From: Theropithecus gelada
Taxonomy: Eukaryota > Chordata > Mammalia > Primates > Cercopithecidae
Assembly (NCBI RefSeq): GCF_003255815.1
Contig: NC_037670.1
Location: forward strand, 29,000,981-29,064,980
DNA: 64,000 nt
Direction: 5' to 3'
The number at the start of each line of letters is the position of its first letter. Position 1 is the stretch's first letter. The translations under genes and the position numbers were made by a program. The notes beneath the pieces were generated by a model. It did not search any database. It worked only from the letters and a program-made list of their open reading frames with translations, and was not told the origin of the DNA. Below are positions 25,647-37,436 of this stretch, one piece after another.

Positions 25647-26098
25647 CTATTTTAGAAAAACATTGCAAAGATAAGAAAAACTTTAATTTGCAGTGAGGAA
25701 AATGTTTTTTATTGTTCTCATTTCACTTAAGGAAATTCTTGCTGGTTATAAAATAAGAGAAGGCCAGGCACGGTGGCCTATGCCTATAATCCCAGCACTT
25801 TGGGAGACCAAAGCGGGCAGATCACCTGGGGTCAGGAGTTCAAGACCAGCCTGGCCAATACAGTGAAACCCCATCTCTGCTAAAAATACAAAAACTAGCT
25901 GGATATGGTGGCATGCACCTGTAGTCCCAGCTACTTGGGAGGCTGAGGCGAGAGAATCTTGAACCCGTGAGGCGGAGGTTACAGTGGGTCGAGATTGCAC
26001 CACGGCACTCTAGTGGTGTGCCTGGGGGACAGAGCGAGACTCCATCTCAAAAAAAGAAAGAAAAAAGTAAAGGTCAACTTTAAAAATAAAACACCTAC
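25647..26098 (-). other. Intron 15, 452 nt, two thirds Alu
   Basis: Short intron with one plus-strand Alu (25762-26067), which is antisense to the gene. About 30 nt separate the Alu tail from the exon 15 donor, and about 115 nt separate its other end from the exon 16 acceptor. Confidence 0.9.
25762..26067 (+). repeat. Alu in intron 15
   Basis: Full length, with an insertion near its 3' end (tctagtggtgtgcctggggg). Antisense to ITSN1. Confidence 0.95.
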
Positions 26099-26186
26099 TG
26101 TGCAAACTGTTCTGCTGAACTTGTTTTAATTGGTCATTGAGTATCTGTTTTTCTGGAATAAGTCTTCCAAGCATTTGCTGAGATTC
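26099..26186 (-). CDS. ITSN1: ITSN1 exon 15: coiled coil
   Basis: 88 nt, about residues 533-562, ESQQMLGRLIPEKQILNDQ through KQVQQNSLH. A proline (LIPEK) suggests a short break in the helix. The acceptor is ccttcccag and the donor gtaggt. It ends on the first base of Arg562. The tail of an antisense Alu lies about 30 nt beyond its donor. Confidence 0.97.
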
Positions 26187-27570
26187 CTGGGAAGGAAGGA
26201 GGAAAACAGTAATGAGTGACAGGGAAGGCTACCATGTCTACATTAAGATCCAGGCAGAGCTTAAGTCAGTTTTCTCAGACTCTTCCCAAATCCTGTACGG
26301 TGAAGCTGCATTTAATCATTAGCTAGGTGAGGCTCCTGCTTTCTTGCTAATAAATTAACTGTTTGCCAAATGCTTTTCCCTAAAATAAAGTTAAGACAGC
26401 TATAGCTTCCCTGATATTTCTTATATTTTTGTTGACTTACTGGATATTTATAAGCTTCAAAAAATGTACATTAAGTACCACTCCACAGAGATAAATTGAA
26501 GTAATGATCTTCCAATGGCACCGGGATCAAATGCAAATGCAGTGATCCTACTGTTTGTAAACTAACTCAGTGGTCTAAATAGGAGTTATCTTATTACTCT
26601 GTCCTGAACTTTGATACTTACTAAGGCTGAACTTAGGTTTACCATATACCTGAAGTTGGAAACAGAAATCAAAGATTTTTAACAACTAGAATCTTAGCTG
26701 CTGTATATATTTTTCCACCACACTGGATGGAATTTTAAACAGGTACACAAAAGTTTTGAAGCAACTATTTTTTAACTGACACAAGAAAAAAGTTAAGCCA
26801 CACTGCACAGGCTGTTTGGAATTTTTGTGGTTAACTTGCCAAGCATAGTATTTGCTTAAATTTAGCTTAAAATATCCTGTATAGTTTCTGCACATTTCAG
26901 TAAATGGCAGCCTTCCCAGGTTATAATAAAGAATATTTGACTCTTATTTTTACCTTGATAAAAAATGAGCTCTATGTATTGACTTTTTCTTTGAAAAACT
27001 AAAAACGCCTTAATTAAAATTTTTCATCAGAAGCTAAAAACCAGTCCATTTTGGAATAACTACCTTTAGATACAGACTGGTTTACATGGAATAAATCTCT
27101 GTGTAATGTATGTCTAAATGGTAGACAGAGTTAACTTAATAGCAAGAATTTAGAAGCATCTTCTCCTATGAATAATCCATAACAGAAAAAAAAATCTTGA
27201 TAAAACAGAATACACGTATCAGATCTGACTTATCTCCAAAGCAAGTATCTGCTAATCCCTGTACAGAAAGGGAACCAATATCTCATTACCTACTACATAC
27301 TTTTCTTTCTTCAAAGAATGTTTTATTTTTTACTTCATTACATTTTGGGGAATCCTGATTTTTATCATATTATCAATAAGTGAACATTCTAAGCATCAAT
27401 CTTAAATAATAAAAATTGTACTTGGTCATATAGTATTAGGTGATAATACTTAGATAAATAAACCCATGGCCTTCATCCTTAAATTTTCCAGGAGAATATT
27501 TTATGGAACTTCACCTCAAGAGTTAATGAAAGACACTTAAAGAGAGTTAACACATAGAAAAATATACTTA

Positions 27571-27808
27571 GGCCAAGGTGGGCGGATCACCTGAGGTCAG
27601 GAGTTCGAGAACAGCCTGGCCAACATGGTGAAACCCCATCTCTACAAAAAAATAGAAAAATCAGCCGGGTGTGGTGGCGCTTGCCTGTAATCACAGCTAC
27701 TGGGGAGGTTGAGAAAGGAGAATCACTTGAACTCGGGAGGCAGAGGTTGCAGTGAGCCGAGATTGCGCCACTGCATTCCAGCCTGGGCAACAGTGAGACT
27801 TTGTCTCA

Positions 27809-27825
<17 letters not shown>
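27571..27825 (+). repeat. Alu, 5' truncated
   Basis: Begins ggccaaggtgggcggatcac and ends in a poly-A tail. Confidence 0.94.
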
Positions 27826-27858
<33 letters not shown>

Positions 27859-27870
27859 TACACACACACA
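27826..27870 (+). repeat. (TA)n(CA)n microsatellite
   Basis: Dinucleotide repeat grown from the Alu tail, likely length-polymorphic. Confidence 0.95.
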
Positions 27871-30211
27871 CTTTAAAAAGGTGCATGTATTTTGTAATAT
27901 TTTAAAATAATTTCCAGCAATCAACTTCTGATACTTTTTACTTTACAAATCTCAAATTTCAAATGTATAAGAACATTCTTAGGACTTCAAAGTACATGAA
28001 ACAATAACTGAACAGAACAGAAATGAAAGGAAAATGGACAAATCCACAATGATCAGGATTTCAGTGTTCCACTCTCAGTAGCTAATAAAAGTAGTCACAA
28101 AATCAGTCAAGACATAGGAGACTTGAAGACCACCATGAATCAACTTGATCTAACTGACATTTAGGGGACACTCTACAAAACTATAACAGCATGCACATTC
28201 TCTTCAAGCGCCCATAGAATATTCCCCAAGACCGATCATATGCTGAGCCATAAATCTCAATAAATGTGAAAGAATTCAAATAAATTACAAAGAAAATTTT
28301 AAAAAGATTTTGAATTGAATATGAAAATGCAACATTTTAAAACTTTGTGGGATATGGCAATTTCAGTGTTTAGATGGAAATTTAAAGCTTAAAATGTTTG
28401 TATCAAAAATGAAGAAAGGTCCAAAATCAATTATCTAAACTTCCTCCTTATGAAGCCTGACAAAAGAAAATTAAACCCCAAATAAATAATTGGAAGAAAC
28501 AAGAGAAAAAGAGCATAAATAAATAAAACAGAAAACAGACATACCACAGAGAAAAACAATAAAGCCAAGAGCTTATTTAAAAAAAAAAAATCAATAAAGC
28601 CAAGAACTTATTTTTTAAAAATCAACAAACTCCAGATAGACTGATCAAGAAAAGAAGGAGGAGAGAGACAGTAGGAGAAAGGAGAGAAGGGATTAGGAAG
28701 GAAAAGGAGGAGGAAGCTGGAAGACAGAGTGAGATGACACAAATCACCAATATCAGGAAAGAAAGAAGGGACATCACTACAGATACTACAGACTTGCATA
28801 CAATAAGAAAATGTTAGAAACAACTTTATACAAATAAATTTAGTAATTTAGATAATATAAACAAATTCATTGACAGATACAAATAATCAAAACAGATTCA
28901 AGGAGAAAAAGAAAATCAGAATAGCCCTATACCTACTGAATAAATTTTATAATTAAGTCTTACCACAAAGAAAATTCCAGGTCCAGAGGGCTTCACTGGT
29001 GAATGCCACCAAAATTTAAAGAAGAAATGCTATTTCAACACAACCATTTTTAGAAAACAGAGGAGGAAGGAATACTTTCCAACTCATTTTCTTAGGCCAG
29101 CATTACCCTGATATCAAAACTAGACAAGAATATTAGAAGAAAACTAAAAACCAATTATCTCTGTTGAATTGAATTCAATAGATTTAAAAAGATCCTCAAA
29201 AAAAAAAAAAAAAAAAAACGGGAAATGGAATGTAGTGAAATATTTTAATAAAGGGTAATATACCATGATCAAAAGTGGTTTATCCCAAGAACGGAAGGCT
29301 GATTTAACATTCAAATGGCAATCCATGTATTTCATCATATTAACAAAATAAGAAAGAAAAAACATATTACTTATCTCAATAGATGCGGGAAAAAACATAT
29401 GATCTAATTCAACACCCATTCATCATAAAAACCCTCAGCATAAAGGGAAGTCCATCAACCTGATAAAAGGCATTTACAAGAACCCTGGTTAACACTATAC
29501 TCAATGGTGAGAGAGCTTTCCTTCATCGAGAGGGAACAAGGCTCTTCCCACTTCTATCCAATATAGTATGGGAGGTTCTGGTCAACAAAGTAAGATACAC
29601 AAAGAAAGTTAGTTAAGCAATCATAGATATAAGGTCAATATACAAAAATAAGTTCTATTTCCATATACTGGCACCAAACAACTGGAAACTAAAATAAAAA
29701 TATGCAATATACGATAGCATCGAAAGCCACAAAATACTCAGGGATAAACTTTACAAAGTATATATACAAGACTTAGACACGGCAAACTACAAAACATTGC
29801 TGAGTGAAATTTATAACAACCTAAACAGAGATTTATGCCATAGATTTACTATTGCTAAGATGCCAAATCTTCCCAAATTGACTTATAAATTCAATGGAAT
29901 TCCAACAAAATTCCAAGCATGTCTGGTAAGCTGATTCTAAAATGTACATGGAAATGTTAAGGACCTAGAATAACCAAAAACAATTCTGAAAAAAGAAGAA
30001 CAATAACAGAGAATTCGTATCACTTGACTTCAAAAATCAGGTATCGACAGAGTGAGATACTGGTAAAGGACAGACAGATCTAAAGAACAGAATAGAGTCC
30101 AGAATAGACCATTACAAATATGTTTAACCAATTTTCAACAAGCTACCAAGGTAACTCAATGGGAGAAAAGACAGTGTTTTTAATAAATTGTGTTATAACA
30201 ACTGTGTATCA

Positions 30212-30513
30212 GCCGGGCGCGGTGGCTCAAGCCTGTAATCCCAGCACTTTGGGAGGCCGAGACGGGCGGATCACGAGGTCAGGAGATCGAGACCATCCTG
30301 GCTAACACAGTGAAACCCCGTCTCTATTAAGAAATACAAAAAACTAGCCGGGCGAGGTGGCGGGCGTCTGTAGTCCCAGCTACTCAGGAGGCTGAGGCCG
30401 GAGAATGGCGTGAACCCGGGAGGCGGAGCTTACAGTGAGCTGAGATCCGGCCACTGCACTCCAGCCCAGGCGACAGAGCGAGACTCCGTCTCAAAAAAAA
30501 AAAAAAAAAAAAA
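30212..30513 (+). repeat. AluYR-type, with perfect target duplication
   Basis: Carries actagccgggcgaggtggcg, gaggccggagaatggcg and gatccggccactgc. The 15-bp AACAACTGTGTATCA lies at 30197-30211 and 30514-30528. Confidence 0.98.
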
Positions 30514-31149
30514 AACAACTGTGTATCAGTATGAAAAAAAAAAAAACCTCAACCTTTACCCTATATGCAAAAATCAACCTGAAATAGCTCATAGACCTAA
30601 ACATGTAAGATACAACTATGAAACTTAAAATTTTAAAGTTTTTTTGCAATTTATAAAAACTTAAAACTAATTTTTTTTAAACCCCAAAAACTTCTAGAAG
30701 AAAACAAAATATCTGCAATCATGGGGTAGTCAAAGATTTCTTAGATAGAACATAAAAAGCATGAACACCAAAAGAAAAAAAACGGTAAACTGAACTTTAT
30801 CAAAATTTAAAACTTCTGCCCTTTAAAAAATGCCATTACAAAAATTAAACCCAAGCCAGATTGGGAAAAAATATTTGCAAAACATGTATCTGACAAATGA
30901 CTTGTTAAGAACATAAAAAGAACTTTTACAAATAAATAGTAAGACAAACAGCCCAATAAAAAATGGGCAAAAGATTTGTTCAGACACTTCAACAAAGATA
31001 TACAGTAAAAGATACTCGCCAATAAACATGTAAGATGATTCCCAACATCATTAGCCTTCAGGGAAATACAAATTAAATGATCAGAATGTAAAATGGTACA
31101 AACTCTGTGCAGTTTGACAGTTCTCTTGCTTTTCTTTCTCTTCTCTCTT

Positions 31150-31414
31150 TTTTTTTTTGAACAGGGTCTCAGTCGGTGGCCCAGGCTGTCAGTGGCTCAA
31201 TCATAGCTCACTGCATCCTCCATCTCTTGGGCTCAAGTGGTCCTCCTGCCTCAGGCAGGTACTACAGGTGAATGCCCCCATGCCAGCTAATTTTTAAATT
31301 TTTTTAATGTAGAGATGTTGGCCAGGCTGGTCTCAAATTCCTGGGCTCAAGCAATCCTCCTACCTTGCCCTCTCAAAGTATTGGGTTTACAGGTGTGAGC
31401 CACTGTGCCTGGCC
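31150..31414 (-). repeat. Old Alu, internally deleted
   Basis: Diverged AluJ-like copy inside the L1, ending gtgcctggcc. Confidence 0.88.
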
Positions 31415-31919
31415 TGACAGTTTCTTATGGGGTTAAATATATACTTATATGACATGGTAGTTCCGTTCCTAAAAATTTACCCAAGAGAAATAAACCATTT
31501 CCGCATAAAGACTTGTACATAAATGCTCACTGCAGTTTTATTCATAAAAGTTCCAAACTGGAAAGAACCTGAATATCAACCAATAGGTGAATGAACATAT
31601 AAGGAAACACTACTCTGTGATGAAAAGACACAAAGGAGTCATTCACTCAATAACATGGATATATCTCAAAAACATCATGCTGAGAAAAAGTCTGACATAA
31701 AAGAGTCACAGACAAATATGATCATCTGCAGGCAACATTTACATGAATTTGAACACTTGGTACCAAACCAGGTTATATCATAATAACTTTGGACAGGGTT
31801 TAAAATGAAGACAGAACTACTAATAGTGCTCTGTGCATCTCCAACTATTTACTATACGTATAGCTCTCATATGACCCCCCTAAAATACTTAAGTGTACTT
31901 ATTTATTATAATTATCGCA

Positions 31920-32490
31920 GTAAAGCCAAAGTCCTGTTGGTGGACTACAGGTTCTGTGTGCTCCAGCTCCCACCTGCTCTAACCAGTAGTCTCCTTGCTG
32001 TAACTGGCATCTCAAGAGTCCTGCCATGGCCTCAGGACTTTGGCACTGCTATTTCTCTGCCTAGATCTTGCTCTACCAGATACCCACATGGCTTAGCCTA
32101 TCATTAATTTCAAGTCTCTGCTCAAATGTCACCATGCAGAAAGACCTGTCTTGGCTACCTTAGTTAAAATCACAACCTTTCTTATCCCTAGGACTCTCTA
32201 TTCCCTTCCCTACTCACTCTCCCTAGCACTTTTCATCTTCTAATACAGTACATACTTTGTTAGTCTCTGTTCCTCCTGCAAACAGAGAGGGTAAGCTCCC
32301 AGAAGACAGAGTGTCTGTCCCTGCTGTAGCCTCAGAAACTGCAAAAGCATCTGGCCCAAAGCAGTGCTCAATAAACATTTGCTGAGTCTGTCTCCTTGAC
32401 AGGCTACTTTTCACACAAGGACCCTGTCTACTTCATTTTTGCTTCCCAGTGCCTAATACAAGATAGTTGCTTAATGTTTACTGAATAAAT
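31920..32490 (+). repeat. L2 3' end
   Basis: Contains tctgctcaaatgtcacc, aagctcccagaagacagag and gtgctcaataaacatttgct, the L2 tail in order. Confidence 0.8.
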
Positions 32491-32557
32491 AAGTAAATGA
32501 AATGAATTAGAGAAAAGGCTGCCAGTTTAATAGCATTTAAGAGGCATATTTCCTCAC

Positions 32558-32698
32558 CTGTAATTGTTGCTGTAGATGGGTGATTTCGGCAATTCTCAAC
32601 TCTCTAGACTTGTTTGTGCTCTCAATTTCTTGCCTTTGGGTGGTCAATCGACATCTGATATCTTGAAGTTTCCCTTCTAGTTGATGCTTTTTATCATT
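32558..32698 (-). CDS. ITSN1: ITSN1 exon 14: coiled coil
   Basis: 141 nt, 47 codons, phase 0 at both ends, about residues 486-532. It begins NDKKHQLEGKLQDIRCRLTT and ends ITHLQQQLQ. The acceptor is catttgttcaag and the donor gtgagg. The repeated Leu spacing and the closing LQQQLQ are typical of a parallel coiled coil. Confidence 0.98.
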
Positions 32699-32789
32699 CT
32701 TGAACAAATGAAAGAGTAATAAAAAATTACTACTGTTTTTAATGGTTCCATCTTAGTATATTTCCAAAGTATAACCAAACTTCACTCAC
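32699..32789 (-). other. Intron 13, 91 nt
   Basis: A near-minimal intron between two coiled-coil exons that are both in phase 0. Donor gtgagt, acceptor tttgttcaag. Confidence 0.95.
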
Positions 32790-32939
32790 TAGAGCTTCTA
32801 ATTCAAATTCCAATGTCTTTTTCTTTGCTTTCAGTACAACTATGTCCTCTTGTTCTTTGTTTCTTTGATTTAGTAGTTCTTGCCTTCGATTCCGTTCCCA
32901 CTCAAGTTGTCGTTGCCTTTCAAGTTCCCGTTTTGCAGC
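32790..32939 (-). CDS. ITSN1: ITSN1 exon 13: coiled coil
   Basis: 150 nt, exactly 50 codons, about residues 436-485. It begins AAKRELERQRQLEWERNRRQ and ends KKKTLEFELEAL. Both ends are in phase 0. The acceptor is aaatgtcacag and the donor gtgagt. The heptad-like spacing of Leu and charged residues continues the helix of exon 12. It is separated from exon 14 by only 91 nt. Confidence 0.98.
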
Positions 32940-33377
32940 CTGTGACATTTACAAAGAGACAAATTACTAATTTTTCAGTTCTTACACCACACAATGTCTC
33001 TTCACAAAAGTGACATCTAGTAAGTCCTTCCTTTTAGGGAGTAAATAATAAACATTACAAGAAATCACATTACAAACCAAAAAATAACTTATAAAAACAC
33101 GGTATTCCTTCTATGGGAATAAAGGGAATATACAGAACTGGCTATTATATTTATGTAATATTATATTTATGTAAGATGACAGGATCATTTCCCCATTAGA
33201 ATTCCATTCTTTATGCCTTCAAGAATGCTTGATATACTAACTAAAAGTGCTCCTTCTTACTTACTGACACGCCAAGAAGGAAAATTTCTTTATGCAGTAA
33301 AATCAAACTAAAACACCCCTGAACAAAAACAAACAAAAGTTGATTTTACTCCACCAAAAGAGAAATTATTATTTAAC

Positions 33378-33420
33378 TCCAGCCTGGGTGACAGAGTGAG
33401 ACTCTGTCTCAAAAAAAAAG
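33378..33420 (+). repeat. Alu 3' fragment
   Basis: Only the last 40 bases, ctccagcctgggtgacagag to poly-A. Confidence 0.85.
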
Positions 33421-33447
33421 GAGTTATGGCTATAAGTTTCGTTTCTT

Positions 33448-33583
33448 TCTTTTTTTTGAGACAGGGTCTTGCTCTGTCACCCCGGCTGGAATGCAGTGGC
33501 CCTCCAACTACTGGCCTCAAGTGAGCATCCCTCCTCAACCTCCCAAAGTGCTGGGATTACAGGCTTGAGGCACGGCACTCAGG
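33448..33583 (-). repeat. Alu, internally deleted
   Basis: Opposite-strand Alu of about 135 bp lacking most of its middle. Confidence 0.85.
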
Positions 33584-33798
33584 CTATTTTTTTATATCGA
33601 AAAATTCCTCATTTTTATCTTCCATTCACATGAGAGAATTATGTGTTGCTTCTGCAGTAATGTACTAAAATTGGAAAGAGAGACAAGATTGGCTTAGTCC
33701 CTTTCCAGGTATGGTGCTAAATTTATGAAGACTTCCATAGAATATAGGGAGGATGTCCCACACATATTTTTAAAAGAGTTTAAAAAGAAGGTTGCACA

Positions 33799-34108
33799 GG
33801 CCGGGCGCAGTGGCTCATGCCTGTAATCCCAGCACTTTGGGAGGCTGAGGCGGGCGGATCACCTGAGGTCAGGAGTTCGAGATCAGCCTAACCAACATGG
33901 TGAAACCTAATCTCTACCAAAAATATGAAATATTAGCTGGGTGTTGTGGTGGGCACCTGTAATCCCAGCTACTCAGGAGGCTGAGGCAGGAGAATCGCTT
34001 GAACCCAGGAGGCAGAGGTTGCAGTAAGCTGAGATCACGCCACTGCACTCCAGCCTGGAAGTGACAGAGTGAGACTCTGTCTCAAACAAACAAACAAACA
34101 AACAAAAG
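33799..34108 (+). repeat. Alu with (CAAA)n tail
   Basis: Full length; flanks aaaagaaggttg and aaaggaaggttg. Confidence 0.96.
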
Positions 34109-34229
34109 GAAGGTTGAAGAACAATGTAATTGGTATGACACTATTACAGTGGTTTTTTAAAAAATTGCACAACCTTATACTCTCCACCATATAAACCTTT
34201 ATATTTTTATATAGGTGTATACAGAGAAA

Positions 34230-34730
34230 ACAGTCTGGAAAAACACGTAACTGGTATCAGTGGTTTGTTACAAAATTGTATCATCAAAAACTTGTACATT
34301 AATGTTCATAACAGCATTGTTTATAACAGCCACAATGACCATCAACTGCTGAATGAATTAAAAAACATGGTATACCCATATAATAAAATATTACTCAGCC
34401 ATAAACAGGAATAAAGGACTGATTCATTTTACAATGTGGATAAAACTTGAAAACATCATGCTAAATGAAAGCCAGAAACAAAAGTCCATATATTGATGAT
34501 TCCATTTATAAAAAATGTCCTGAATAGGTAAATCTAGAAAGACAGAAAGTAAATTAATGATAGACAGGAGCTGGAGGGAGAAAGAAATGGGGAGTAGCTG
34601 CTTAATGGGTAAGGAGCTGGAGTGATGAAAATGTTCTGGAATTAGGGATGATGGCTGCACAACTTTGGGAATATACTAAAACTACTGAACTGTAAAAAGA
34701 CAAAGATGGCATGAATAGATCACTTGGATA
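34230..34730 (+). repeat. Old L1 3' end
   Basis: cataacagcattgtttataa, tactcagccataaacaggaa, aatgatagacaggagctgga and similar L1M tail phrases. Confidence 0.75.
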
Positions 34731-34788
34731 ATTCTGAAAGGGGGTAATTGCACACTAACTCGGGGTGGCTCCACTCTCGCCTGCTTAC

Positions 34789-35051
34789 CTCTCGCCTCTC
34801 AATTTCCTTCCTCCTTTCCTCCTCTCTCTGCCGTTCTAGCTCTCGCTGCTTTTCCAGTTGCTTCTCCAGTTCCAGTTGTCTTTTGCGCTCTTGCTCCTGG
34901 CGCTCACGCTCCTTCCTCTCCTGCTCTGCCCGCTCCAGCTGGGCCAGGCGCTCCTGCTCTTTGCGCTGCTGCTCCAGGAGAGCTTGCCTTCGTTTCTCCA
35001 GTTCCAGGTTGCCACGTTCAAAGTTCTCCCTCTTCTTATCTTCAAACGTTA
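34789..35051 (-). CDS. ITSN1: ITSN1 exon 12: core of charged coiled coil
   Basis: 263 nt, about residues 348-435, the largest exon here. It encodes an almost pure E/R/Q/K/L helix: KRRQALLEQQRKEQERLAQ, then repeated QERKERERQEQER-like units, ending IERRE. This is the first half of the intersectin coiled coil, used for homodimerisation and for partners of the Eps15 type (known for the family). The acceptor is tgtctgaag and the donor gtaagc. The exon is much richer in G+C than its neighbours and leaves a long open frame on the opposite strand, which I regard as a shadow. Confidence 0.98.
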
Positions 35052-35548
35052 CTTCAGACAAGGAACACAGCAACTATGAAAGCTCATGATTTTCAACATA
35101 CTCTTTTCAAAGGAAAACTCACCAGTGTATTTGAAACTTGTAGTACAAACCCAAACTCAGAACTCCCTAAGCTTCTGTGTCCTTGTTAATGAGCACAATA
35201 AAAACCCCCTTTGCCTAACCTCTCTGCTTGTATCTTCTCCTCCACGCCAAACACTGTTTCTAAAAGACCCTTATCTAGCAGTTCTACATCACTACCCAGA
35301 CTCCTTTCCTTCCCTGTTACTCCATCCTTTCCCTTCTTCCCATGAGCTTCCCTTAGGAATTAACCCCCTCTCTTCTGGACCATGAGTCTCTGCCTCTCTC
35401 CCTCCTTCCCCTTGTCTTATAACTGTGCTGATGAGTCCTGTATTCTAACAAGATTTCTCAAAGCAGAGCTAAAGGTGAGCTTTTCACACTGAAGAACAAG
35501 CTGTGTCCTTATCCCTATAGAGATCACAGTCAGTCAACAATTTTTTCT

Positions 35549-35848
35549 TTTTTTTTTTTTTTTTTTGAGACGGAGTCTCGCTCTGTCGCCCAGGCTGGAG
35601 TGCAGTGGCGGGATCTCAGCTCACTGCAAGCTCCGCCTCCCGGGTTCACGCCATTCTCCTGCCTCAGCCTCCAGAGTAGCTGGGACTACAGGCGCCCGCC
35701 ACCTCGCCCGGCTAGTTTTTTGTATTTTTTAGTAGAGACGGGGTTTCACCGGGTTAGCCAGGATGGTCTCGATCTCCTGACCTTGTGATCCGCCCGTCTC
35801 GGCCTCCCAAAGTGCTGGGATTACAGGCTTGAGCCACCGCGCCCGGCC
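35549..35848 (-). repeat. AluYR-type
   Basis: gcagtggcgggatc, cacctcgcccggctag and ggcttgagcc. The 14-bp CAACAATTTTTTCT lies at 35535-35548 and 35849-35862. Confidence 0.97.
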
Positions 35849-36356
35849 CAACAATTTTTTCTAACCCATTATTCAGTTTCCTTCTTTGATACATCAATTA
35901 TAAATTTAGAATGATTACTCGGTTCTATCATTTTTTCTCCAATACTTTGTTTATGTCCATTTTATTTCTACATTTTCTACAATCCCATCATCCGTGTCCC
36001 CTACTATCCTCAGCAGTGTCTATTTCATTTCCGTGTCGGCCTCACGCAATTCTCCTTGGTACCAACCCCAGCCAGGGGAGTGTTCATTGCCACCCTGTGC
36101 AGCATGCCAGTCCCTGGTCCACGTCTAAGAACCATCACTTCTCACTCTGCTTTGAGATCTGCAGCTGTGAGCATCCTTCTTTGGCTTCTTCCCACATTCC
36201 TGTTTGGACTTCACTGCTTTAGATAGACTTCCTTCACATACTGTAGTCAGCGATTAGAGATGAAAGAGGGCAAGTATGTATTGGTTTCCTTGCTCACCTT
36301 TGGTAATTTCAGAGGAAACGGTGTCCTCTATTCTGATACTTAAAGTTCAAAGTCCT

Positions 36357-36651
36357 GGCTGGGTGCAGTGGCTCACACCTGTAATCCCAGCACTTTGGGA
36401 GGCTGAGGTGGGCAGATCACCTGGGGTCAGGAGTTTGGGACCAGCCTGGCCAACATGGTGAAACCCCGTCTCTACTAAAAATACAAAAAAATTAGCCGGG
36501 TATGGTGGCAGGCACCTATAATCCCAGCTACTTGGGAGGCTGAGACAGGAGAATCGCTTAAAGCTGGGAGGCAGAGGTTACAGTGAGCCAAGATTGTGCC
36601 ACTGCACTCCAGCCTGGGTGACAAGAGTAGACTCCATCTTAAAAAAAAAAA
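36357..36651 (+). repeat. Alu
   Basis: Full length; ttcaaagtcc at both ends. Confidence 0.95.
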
Positions 36652-36664
36652 ATTTCAAAGTCCC

Positions 36665-36950
36665 CCTACCACAGAAAGGGATGATGTAAGGTGATACATC
36701 TGCAAGGTGGATGAATCTCAAAAATATTGTGCCAAGTAAAAGATGTCAGTTATAAACAGTCATACATGATTCAATTTATATGAAATACCCACAATAGGTA
36801 AATCCCAAGAGACAGAAAGCAGATTGGTGGTTGCCACAGGCTGGAAGGAATGATGGATATGGAGTTTTGTTTTGGGGTAAGGAAAGTATCTTGGGACAAG
36901 AGAGAGGTTGTGACTGCAAGACACTGTGAGTGCACTAAATGCCATTGTTA
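36665..36950 (+). repeat. Old L1-like 3' end
   Basis: gattcaatttatatgaaata, gagacagaaagcagattggt and ggttgccacaggctgg are L1M tail phrases. Confidence 0.65.
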
Positions 36951-37058
36951 GGAACTGAATGTTTGTGCCACCTCACCAAAATCCATACTTTTAAGCCCTA
37001 ATTACCCTAATGTGATATTTGGAGATGGAGCCTCTGGAAGGTTAAGATTAGATTAGCT

Positions 37059-37376
37059 GGCCAGGCGTGGTGGCTCACGCCTGTAATCCCAGCACTTTGG
37101 GAGGCCGAGGCAGGCAGATCACCAGAGGTCAGGTATTTCAGACCTGCCTGACCAACATGGAAAAACTCTGTCTCTACTTAAAATAAAAAATTAGCCAGGC
37201 GTGGTGGCGCATGCCTGTAGTCCCAGCTACTTGGGAGGCTGAGGCAGGAGAATCGCTTGAATCCAGGAGGCAGAGGTTGCGGTGAGCTGGGATCGCACCA
37301 TTGCACTCCAGCCTGGCAAACAAGAGCGAAACTCCGTCTCAAAAAAAAAACAAAAAAACAAAAAAAAACAAAAACC
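37059..37376 (+). repeat. Alu inside MLT1
   Basis: Full length with A/C-rich tail. Confidence 0.95.
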
Positions 37377-37436
37377 AATTAGCTGTAAGAGTGAGGCCCT
37401 TATGATAAATTAATTTCCTTATAAAAAGACGGGGAC

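Larger units (their letters stand above)
27990..31760 (+). repeat. Decayed L1, ORF2 and 3' end
   Basis: Phrases of L1 ORF2 occur in order: caatagatgcgggaaaa, gaggttctggtcaacaaag, atgggcaaaagatttgttcag, attagccttcagggaaatac. Stops and indels throughout; no intact frame. Split by the AluYR at 30212 and the Alu at 31150. Confidence 0.9.
26187..32557 (-). other. Intron 14
   Basis: 6371 nt dominated by a decayed plus-strand L1 (about 27990-31760) with an AluYR-type copy and an older Alu inserted in it. A truncated Alu with TA/CA repeats is at 27571-27870 and an L2 3' end at about 31920-32490. The stretch 26190-27560 appears to be plain AT-rich intron. Confidence 0.85.
32940..34788 (-). other. Intron 12
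   Basis: 1849 nt. Alu fragments (33378-33420 plus, 33448-33583 minus), a full plus-strand Alu (33799-34108) and an old L1 3' end (about 34230-34730) that comes within about 60 nt of exon 12. Confidence 0.85.

Noticed and set aside
27826..27870. TA/CA repeat as a regulatory element
   Set aside because: It is the grown tail of an Alu, a common microsatellite origin.
27990..31760. Possible active L1
   Set aside because: ORF2 is broken by many stops and indels and by two Alu insertions.
34748..35089. 113-codon open frame on the plus strand
   Set aside because: It is the antisense shadow of exon 12, with Ser/Arg/Leu composition that simply mirrors E/R/Q codons.
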